A stretch of 8,166 bases of DNA, taken from contig JAQGKG010000195.1 in the NCBI GenBank assembly GCA_028290245.1, forward strand, positions 1-8,166. Direction: 5' to 3'. Source of the DNA: Devosia sp. Lineage in GTDB: Bacteria; Pseudomonadota; Alphaproteobacteria; Rhizobiales; Devosiaceae. This document shows positions 1 through 5,633 of the stretch, piece after piece. Below the pieces are notes generated by a model. The model did no database searches. It was not told the origin of the DNA and was given only the letters and a program-made list of their open reading frames with translations. Both the position numbers and the translations under genes were made by a program. Positions within the stretch are counted from its first letter, which is position 1. Each line of letters begins with the position of its first letter.

Positions 1-1250
1 AGCTTGATAACTTGATAGCCGTCATCGACAAGCAGATCGCCGAGGTGGACGCCTTCCGCGCCGCCGTGGACTTGTTGCCGTTTGAGCGGCTCAAGAGCCT
101 GTCGTTCGATGCCGCTTCCGGCCTCATGGCTGCAGCCGGTGGCCTGGACAAGCTGGGTGCGAACCTCTCGACCTACTTCGACAAGTTCTATTCCGAAGCC
201 GAAAAGCGCCAGGTGTCGATCAGCGCGATCAACCGCGCCACGGCCGGAACGGGCCTGGACGCCGGGACGGCCAGCCGCGAGCAATTCCGCCGCTTGGTGG
301 AAGCGCAGGACGTGACGACCGAGGCGGGCCAGCGCAACTACGCCGCGCTCTTGAGCGTGGCCGGTGCCTTTGCCTCGCTGACCGACGAGGCAGGACGGGC
401 CAAGGATGCCGCCAAGGCGATCGAGGATGCGCAAAAAGACCTGATCGACGCCTACAAGCGCCAGGCCGATGCACTGCAAAGCACGGTGGACAAGTTCCGC
501 GACTTTTCCAAGGAAATCCGCGCCTTCCGCGAGAGCTTGCTGCTGGGCAGCTTGTCCACGCTGACGCCGGGACAGCGCTACGCCGAGGCGGGCGCGCAGT
601 TCGACAAGCTGCTGCAGATGACGCGCACGGGCTCGACGGCCGAGCGCGAAGAGGCCAGCGGAAAGCTGCAGGAAGCGGCCAATTCGCTGCTGGAGGCCTC
701 CCGGGTCTACAACGCCAGCGGGGCTGCGTACACGATGGACTTTGATCGCGTGCGTGAAGCCCTGAACGAGGCATCGATCAACGCCGCGGCGACCGCCGAT
801 GTGGCGCAGCTGCAGCTGGATGCGACGCGCTCGCAGCTGACCGCGCTGGGCGAAATCGACAAGAGTGTGATGTCCGTCGAGCAAGCGATCCGCGCCCGCG
901 ATGATGCGCAGCGCCTGGGTGGGCAGATGCCTGCCTTTGCCAGCGGCGGCGAACACAAGGGCGGCTGGGCGATGGTGGGCGAGCGCGGGCCGGAGCGGGT
1001 GTACATGCCGCCAGCGCGCATCTTCACCGCGTCTGACACGGCCAGTATGGGCGCGTCCAACGACAACGCAATGGCGATGGAGTTGCGCAGCCTGCGCGAG
1101 GAAGTGCGGATGCTGCGCGAGCAGCAAAGCCAGGAAACCAGCGACGTGATCCGGTCGAACTACGACGCCAATGCCCGCAACGCGCAAGCGCTGTCCGCGC
1201 TGGAGTCGCGCAACGCGTGGTCGAAGGCCACGAAGGCGGTACTGGCATGA
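1..1250 (+). CDS. Phage tail tape measure protein, C-terminal part (5' end outside window)
   Basis: This is the C-terminal ~415 residues of a tape measure protein, the helical ruler inside the tail tube that sets tail length. The frame is open to the left edge: Leu-Asp-Asn codons precede the TTG at 12, so that TTG is an internal leucine and the real start lies upstream. The sequence is Ala/Glu/Arg/Gln-rich and almost wholly helical, with coiled-coil-like stretches around nt 400-560 and 1065-1200. Near nt 936-1010 is a Gly-rich hinge, FASGGEHKGGWAMVGERGPE; the 'GG-x-GG-x-x-VGERGPE' pattern is a hallmark of proteobacterial phage tape measure C-termini. No transmembrane hydrophobic block or lytic transglycosylase motif is visible in this part. 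The stop overlaps the next start (ATGA). The identification rests on the GERGPE motif, composition and position before the hub gene. Confidence 0.88.
   Translation, partial: LDNLIAVIDKQIAEVDAFRAAVDLLPFERLKSLSFDAASGLMAAAGGLDKLGANLSTYFDKFYSEAEKRQVSISAINRATAGTGLDAGTASREQFRRLVEAQDVTTEAGQRNYAALLSVAGAFASLTDEAGRAKDAAKAIEDAQKDLIDAYKRQADALQSTVDKFRDFSKEIRAFRESLLLGSLSTLTPGQRYAEAGAQFDKLLQMTRTGSTAEREEASGKLQEAANSLLEASRVYNASGAAYTMDFDRVREALNEASINAAATADVAQLQLDATRSQLTALGEIDKSVMSVEQAIRARDDAQRLGGQMPAFASGGEHKGGWAMVGERGPERVYMPPARIFTASDTASMGASNDNAMAMELRSLREEVRMLREQQSQETSDVIRSNYDANARNAQALSALESRNAWSKATKAVLA
1233..1239 (+). promoter_or_regulatory. Ribosome binding site deciding the hub start
   Basis: AAGGCGG lies 7 bases upstream of the ATG at 1247. 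This favours ATG 1247 over the in-frame GTG at 1217, which sits deep inside the tape measure gene and has no comparable site. Confidence 0.6.
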
Positions 1251-2719
1251 CCGACGCGCAATACCTGGCCTGGCTGAAAAGCTCGGGCGCGATCCGCTGC
1301 ATTCTGGTCGAAGCCCTGGTCAGCGTGAATGGCGTGGAAACCACGCGCTACCTGTCCAGCGCCAACTTCGTTTCGCGCCCGACCGACACGCCGCCGCACC
1401 AAGCCTACCTGTCCATCGTGGCCGGTGGCGTGACCATCAGCGAGCGCATGAGCATCGATGGCAGCGCCTCGCTGACCTGGGGCGATATCGAGTTGGGCAA
1501 CGAAGACGGAAGCCGCGACAACTGGCTGAACGACGTGTGGAAAAACCGCCCGATCGCCATCTATTCGGGCGATGCGCGCTGGCCCCGGTCGGACTTCCGG
1601 CTGATCTTCCTGGGCACGATCGCGGATTTTCAGTCCCGCGAGCGCGGTGTGCTGAACATCAGCCTGGGCGACAAGCTGCAGCGCCTGAACACGCCCATGA
1701 CGGAAAACCGCCTGGGCGGCTTAACGGAGAACAAAGACCGGCTGCGTCCGCTGTGTTTTGGCGAATGCCACAACATCGAGCCGCTCTTGCTCAACCCGGC
1801 CACGCTGACCTACCAGGTCCATGACGGCCCGATCGAGAGGATCATCGAAGTGCGCGACAACGGCGTGCCGGTGAACTTCACCGCCGACCTGAACGCGGGC
1901 ACCTTCAAGCTGGCCACCCAGCCCGCCGGGCTGATCACCGTAAGCGTGCAGGGCGACAAGACGGGCGGCGTTTGGCGCTACACGGTGTCGTCGCTGATCA
2001 CGCACATCGTGACGACTTACGGCAAGCCGGTGGACCGCTTTTCCGCTGCCGACCTGGACATGGGCAGCTTCACGCCGTTTGAGTCTGCGCACCAGCAGCC
2101 GATCGGCCTGTACCTGCCAGAGCGCACCAACATCCTGCAGGCCTGCTCGGACCTGGCGTCCAGCCTGGGCGCGCAGATTCTCATGAGTCCGGAAGGCAGG
2201 CTGCGGATCGTCAAGATTCAGCTGCCCGCGCTGGGCACGCCCACGCCCGTGGGCATGAGCGAAATGGTCGAGCGCACGCTGCAGGTGGCCGACCGCCCGG
2301 CCGTGGCGGCCAGCGTGAAGATCGGCTACTGCAAAAACTGGACGGTCCAGACGAATTTGCAAAGCGGCATTCCCGAGCAGCATAAGAACCTGTTCGCCCT
2401 GGAATGGCTCACGACCACAGCGACCAATCAGACGACTGCCGCGAAATACCGCCTGGCGATCGAGCCGGTGCAAAAAGACACGCTGCTGCTGCGCGAGGCC
2501 GAGGCCATCGCCGAAGCGGCCCGAGAACTGGCGCTGTGGCAGACGCAGCGCACGGTCTACACGTACAGCGCCACGCCCGCCTTGATGCTGGAGCCGCTGG
2601 GCGGCGCGCAGATTTTGAGTAACCCAAGGTTTGGCCTGGGTGTGGGCGTGCCCGGCCAGATCGTGAGCATTTCACGCGACTGGCTGGCCTGCCGAACGAA
2701 GTTTGAGGTGCTGACGTGA
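1247..2719 (+). CDS. Tail hub / baseplate-like structural protein
   Basis: A 490-residue protein with no signal peptide or membrane segment, starting inside the tape measure stop codon (ATGA overlap). I infer a tail hub or baseplate role from position (directly after the tape measure, directly before a gpJ-like fibre) and from sequence texture. Residues ~20-150 are beta-rich and contain a 'FLGTIADFQ...NISLGDKLQRLNTPM' segment of the kind seen in phage hub proteins, which describes a beta-barrel followed by a disc boundary. Residues ~245-330 (SSLITHIVTTYGK, then NILQACSDLASSLGAQILM, then EGRLRIVKI) resemble the central hub domain in which a helix precedes paired strands. The C-terminus (residues ~435-490, ending PGQIVSISRDWLACRTKFEVL) resembles the closing barrel of gpJ- and gene transfer agent-type hubs. 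Together with the next gene it appears to cover what lambda encodes as one gpJ. No enzymatic motif is seen. The exact family is not identified. Confidence 0.62.
   Translation: MTDAQYLAWLKSSGAIRCILVEALVSVNGVETTRYLSSANFVSRPTDTPPHQAYLSIVAGGVTISERMSIDGSASLTWGDIELGNEDGSRDNWLNDVWKNRPIAIYSGDARWPRSDFRLIFLGTIADFQSRERGVLNISLGDKLQRLNTPMTENRLGGLTENKDRLRPLCFGECHNIEPLLLNPATLTYQVHDGPIERIIEVRDNGVPVNFTADLNAGTFKLATQPAGLITVSVQGDKTGGVWRYTVSSLITHIVTTYGKPVDRFSAADLDMGSFTPFESAHQQPIGLYLPERTNILQACSDLASSLGAQILMSPEGRLRIVKIQLPALGTPTPVGMSEMVERTLQVADRPAVAASVKIGYCKNWTVQTNLQSGIPEQHKNLFALEWLTTTATNQTTAAKYRLAIEPVQKDTLLLREAEAIAEAARELALWQTQRTVYTYSATPALMLEPLGGAQILSNPRFGLGVGVPGQIVSISRDWLACRTKFEVLT
2705..2710 (+). promoter_or_regulatory. 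Strong ribosome binding site for the GTG-started fibre gene
   Basis: GAGGTG lies 5 bases before the GTG at 2716, inside the last codons of the hub gene. It supports a GTG start in a GTGA overlap, with translational coupling to the hub. Confidence 0.65.
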
Positions 2720-4212
2720 GCGCGATCTTCAACCCACGCGACCTCTTGATGCAGGCCACGCCGACGCGACTGCTGCCCATCACGCTGCCGACGAACCTGG
2801 TGATCCCGGGCCTGGACCAGTTGCAGCCGAACCTGGATATGCCGCCCACGCCCACGGGGTTTTCCGCCGTCGGCTCGCTGACGTTCATCAACATGCAGCA
2901 CGCCGCGCCCACGTTCACGCAGGGCCACGGCTACATGCGAACGAACATTTACGGCAAGATTTGGACGGGCGGGGCGCGCCCGACGTTTGCCGACGCGGTG
3001 AAGATCACCTCGTTCACCGGCCAGGTAGCCGCGCACCCGACGACGCCGGCCACGACGTGGCACCTGTGGGCGACCTGGGTCAGCCGCGACGGGATCGAGT
3101 CGCTGCCAGCGGGCGGTACGAACGGCATCGTGGCTGCGACGGGCGAGGATGTGGAGCGCCTGGTCGCGGCGATGACTGGGCCGGGCAAGCCGTTCACTGT
3201 CGTCAATGAGCCGACCACGCTGGCTGACGGCACTGTCGTTCCCGCTGGCACTTACACGTCCAACGCCTACATGGGCCGGTTCGTTGCCGGGCGCGGCCAG
3301 ATCGGCCTGCTGGCCGTGGACGATGCCCGCATCGCCAGCGCCAGCGCGGCCAAGCTGATCACCGGCTCCGTCCAGGTGGGCGTGCATATCGGATCGTCCA
3401 ACTACATCCCTGGCTTGCAGGGTTGGGCGATCAATGGCAGCGGCGCAGCCGAACTGTCCAACATCATCGTGCGCGGCCACATCGAGGCCAACTCAGGAAA
3501 GATCGGTGGAAACAACATCACGGCGGGCGGCATTTATTCGCCCAACTATCAAACCGGCGTGAGTGGCTGGGGGCTGGACTACCTGGGCAACGCGGCCTTC
3601 AACTCGATCACCCTGCGCGGCGCGATCATGGGCGGCGCTTTTCAGGGCTACGCCTGGCCCGCCAACGGCGGCACCGGCTTTTACCTGGGTCCGCCCGGCC
3701 TGCTGCTGGGAAACCCGGGCATTGGCCGATTCGTGCAGATCACCGAGGCGGGCAACTTCTACGCGCCCGGCATGAGCATTGAGAACGGGTTGCTGACGAT
3801 CAGTCAACTGAACGTCATCAAAACCGCCAACGTCGCCGGGAACGCGATCACGGTTTCCGTCTCTGGCGCGGGCTCCAACCTCGTCCAGGCTGTCATGTGG
3901 GTTCCGCCCAACGAAACCATGCGGATTGCCATTGACGGCACCTGCAAGGAGGCCACCGGGATTGAGTTGATCGTGGACGGCGTGACGGTGGCCTCGATCG
4001 ATGCGGGCACTGGAGCGACCTACACGGACGTGAGTGACGCAGGAACCTGGACGTATTTCCCTTTGCCTGCTTTCACGATGGGGATTCGGGATGTTTTCGG
4101 CGGGGCCAACGGCCGCGGCGTGGTGGTGGGCGCTGTGGCGCCGCCCTATTACGCCCCGGAGCCAGGCGCGGCCTCGCAAATTGTGTTCAAGGCGCTGGGG
4201 ACCATGCGATGA
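2716..4212 (+). CDS. gpJ-like tail tip / central fibre protein
   Basis: A 498-residue protein begun at GTG, overlapping the hub stop by 4 bases. Residues ~43-145 look like a fibronectin type III domain (PPTPTGF start, a central IYGKIW strand, then TTWHLWATWVSRDGIES close), as found in gpJ-family tip proteins. Residues ~185-310 carry fibre-type motifs: GRFVAGRGQIGLLAVDDARI, then LITGSVQVG, then a pair of 'GW-x-I/L-x(4)-G-x-A' units ending in R-G (residues 236-254 and 284-302) and an IEANSGKIGG segment. These match the 'GWRI...G.AEF...LRG.IEA..G.IGG' style of gpJ central-fibre regions. Residues ~365-380 (KTANVAGNAITV) begin a C-terminal Ig-like beta domain running to the end. Likely role: the distal central fibre and host-contact part of the tail tip. 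It is shorter than lambda gpJ because the hub half is the separate preceding gene. No catalytic motif is seen. Confidence 0.72.
   Translation: MSAIFNPRDLLMQATPTRLLPITLPTNLVIPGLDQLQPNLDMPPTPTGFSAVGSLTFINMQHAAPTFTQGHGYMRTNIYGKIWTGGARPTFADAVKITSFTGQVAAHPTTPATTWHLWATWVSRDGIESLPAGGTNGIVAATGEDVERLVAAMTGPGKPFTVVNEPTTLADGTVVPAGTYTSNAYMGRFVAGRGQIGLLAVDDARIASASAAKLITGSVQVGVHIGSSNYIPGLQGWAINGSGAAELSNIIVRGHIEANSGKIGGNNITAGGIYSPNYQTGVSGWGLDYLGNAAFNSITLRGAIMGGAFQGYAWPANGGTGFYLGPPGLLLGNPGIGRFVQITEAGNFYAPGMSIENGLLTISQLNVIKTANVAGNAITVSVSGAGSNLVQAVMWVPPNETMRIAIDGTCKEATGIELIVDGVTVASIDAGTGATYTDVSDAGTWTYFPLPAFTMGIRDVFGGANGRGVVVGAVAPPYYAPEPGAASQIVFKALGTMR
3421..3648 (+). repeat. Two diverged fibre repeats in the gpJ-like protein
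   Basis: Protein-level repeat, 48 residues apart: unit 1 begins GWAINGSGAAELSN (residue 236) and unit 2 begins GWGLDYLGNAAFNS (residue 284). Over 19 aligned positions seven residues are identical (G, W, G, A, I, R, G) with no gap. The repeat is not conserved at DNA level, so it is an old structural repeat. Confidence 0.6.
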
Positions 4213-4796
4213 AATTCACGATTTACAGCGCCCTTGACGGGCGCGTTTTTTTTGGTGGCGACTGCGAAGACCCTGGTGTCCTGGCGCTGGTCGGCCAACT
4301 CCTCCTGGAGGGCGAGCAGCACGCAGACGGCTGGATCGAGAACGGCCAGCACCACCACATTCCAGAACGGCCAAGCCGAGCGCATGTTTGGGATTGGGCC
4401 ACGAAAACCTGGATCGATCCGCGCACCTTGCAAGACCTGAAGGACGCCAAGTGGGAGGAGGTCAAGCGCTGGCGCGCCCAGGCCCGCATCGCGCCATTGA
4501 TGCAGACCCGGTTCGGCATCTTTGACGCCGACGACGAGGCAGTGGGGAACATCAAGGACACCGTGGCCGGGCTGACCGCCGCTGCCGCGATAGGCGCCGA
4601 GCCCGAAACCATCCGCTGGACGATGGCCGACGAGAACCCGGAGCAGTACGTGACGCTCACGCCCAACGAACTGCGCGAGGTCGGTGTGCTGCTCATGAGC
4701 CGTGGCTACGCCGCGCATGACCGCAGCCGCGCCTTGTTCGACCAGATCGCGTCAGTCACTTCGGCGCAGCAACTCGACTCGATTACCTGGGATTAA
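4209..4796 (+). CDS. DUF4376 protein, putative tail fibre assembly factor
   Basis: A 195-residue protein overlapping the fibre stop by 4 bases (ATGA), with GGGGA 7 bases upstream as a possible ribosome site. Residues ~58-75 (VWDWATKTWIDPRTLQDLK) match the 'W-x-W-x-DPR' lead-in common to tail fibre assembly-type proteins. Residues ~76-182 form a DUF4376-like helical domain: KWEEVKRWRAQ, an FDADDEAVGNI segment equivalent to the family's 'D-x-D-x-x-S-x-x-N-I', IRWTMADENPEQYVTLTPNE, then a final helix with RALFDQI. In the family these domains occur in, or next to, tail fibre chaperones, so a helper role in folding or attaching the fibre is likely but inferred. An intrinsic-terminator-like hairpin with eight T's occupies codons 7-15. 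The reading frame is intact across it, so it is not a sequencing indel. Confidence 0.8.
   Translation: MKFTIYSALDGRVFFGGDCEDPGVLALVGQLLLEGEQHADGWIENGQHHHIPERPSRAHVWDWATKTWIDPRTLQDLKDAKWEEVKRWRAQARIAPLMQTRFGIFDADDEAVGNIKDTVAGLTAAAAIGAEPETIRWTMADENPEQYVTLTPNELREVGVLLMSRGYAAHDRSRALFDQIASVTSAQQLDSITWD
4228..4253 (+). terminator. Intrinsic-terminator-like hairpin inside the DUF4376 gene
   Basis: GCGCCC (4228-4233), loop TTGAC, and GGGCGC (4239-4244) make a perfect six-pair all-GC stem. One G follows and then an uninterrupted run of eight T's (4246-4253). It starts 19 bases after the DUF4376 start codon and just after the stop of the gpJ-like fibre, the natural place for a terminator that closes the upstream block. 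Translating ribosomes would cover it, so it may act as a partial or translation-dependent terminator. The structure is seen directly; its activity is inferred. Confidence 0.6.
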
Positions 4797-4799
4797 CAC

Positions 4800-5630
4800 A
4801 TGGCGAACTTGCGCATCATTTACGACAACGCGGCCGACCGCGCCGCCATTTCCGCCAGCAGCACCGCTGGCGCGCTGATTCCGGAAAACATGCAGAACGA
4901 TCTGAAGGGCCAGATTCACCGCTCCGAAGGAACCAGCGTCGTCTACACGCTGCAGTGGTCGCCAGGCGATGGCGTCAGCGCCGTGGTGCTGCCCGTGTGC
5001 AACCTGTCGGCAACGGCCACGATCCGCGTCATCTTGTTCGCCGACGAAGCGAGAAACGTCGTGCTGGCCGACTCCGGCGTGCTGTTCGCCTGTCCCGGCC
5101 TGGACCTGGGCGATTGGGAGTGGTCTGTACCGATCAACGCCAATTCGTTCATCTATGGCGGCTACTCCAAAACGGCTGTCTATTTTGAAGAAATTCACTT
5201 TGCTGCCGCCTGCGAAATTCATCTGGAAGACGCAGAGAACCCCGCAGGCTACATCGACTGCTCACGCGTCCTGGCGGGCGTGTGGTGGTCGCCGCAATAC
5301 AACGCGGGCTACGGCGTGCGCCTCAATCCTGCGGTGGACCAGAGCGTGCAGTTCCGCAATGACGCAGGCGACCTCCTGGCCGACAGGGGCTCGCAACACG
5401 AAACGCTGTCCGTCCCGCTGCCCTACATGGTCGAGTCCGACCGTGCCCGGCTTGCGCAGATTTTCCGCTACGTCGGGACGGCCCAAAACTTCTTTTTGAG
5501 TCTCTATCCCGGCAACGGAATGAGCCCTAAAGAACAGGACCACATGGTGTACGGCAAGCGCACCAATGACGGACTGAGTCTCGATTCTTTCAACAAGCAC
5601 TCTTCAAAAATAGAAATGGAAGGCTGGTAA
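4800..5630 (+). CDS. Unrecognised phage virion protein (probable minor tail protein)
   Basis: A 276-residue protein starting 3 bases after the DUF4376 stop, with a weak TGGGA ribosome site 7 bases upstream. I cannot name its family. Residues ~40-150 look like a beta-sandwich: alternating hydrophobic strands, ending AACEIHLEDAENPAGYIDCS, which recalls the closing strands of galactose-binding-like domains in phage tail proteins. The second half (VWWSPQYNAGYGVRLNP, then QSVQFRNDAGDLLADRGSQH, then YMVESDRARLAQIFRYVGTA and QNFFLSLYPGN) reads as a second beta domain with one helix, similar in texture to distal-tail-type proteins. No signal peptide, membrane segment or enzyme motif is visible. Its place between an assembly factor and a modular binding protein suggests a structural or adaptor role at the tail tip. 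The 3' ~60 bases are noticeably richer in A and T than the rest. Confidence 0.6.
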   Translation: MANLRIIYDNAADRAAISASSTAGALIPENMQNDLKGQIHRSEGTSVVYTLQWSPGDGVSAVVLPVCNLSATATIRVILFADEARNVVLADSGVLFACPGLDLGDWEWSVPINANSFIYGGYSKTAVYFEEIHFAAACEIHLEDAENPAGYIDCSRVLAGVWWSPQYNAGYGVRLNPAVDQSVQFRNDAGDLLADRGSQHETLSVPLPYMVESDRARLAQIFRYVGTAQNFFLSLYPGNGMSPKEQDHMVYGKRTNDGLSLDSFNKHSSKIEMEGW

Positions 5631-5633
5631 ATC

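Noticed and set aside
12..14. TTG as a start codon for the first gene
   Set aside because: The frame stays open upstream to the window edge and the protein is clearly only the end of a tape measure protein; the codon is an internal leucine.
1217..1219. In-frame GTG as the hub start
   Set aside because: ATG 1247 has the better ribosome site and gives the 4-base overlap that recurs at the next two junctions.
1171..1824. A 217-codon + strand frame overlapping the hub gene
   Set aside because: Its translation is Arg/Pro/His-rich, it overlaps the hub gene in another frame, and it lacks a convincing ribosome site.
2557..3480. A 307-codon open frame on the minus strand across the hub/fibre junction
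   Set aside because: It spans two well-supported + strand genes, is Arg/Gly/His-rich in the manner of shadow frames, and shows no family motif.
5590..5633. A possible promoter in the A/T-richer stretch before the GH18-like gene
   Set aside because: No pair of -35 and -10 elements with proper spacing could be recognised; the stretch codes for the end of the preceding protein.
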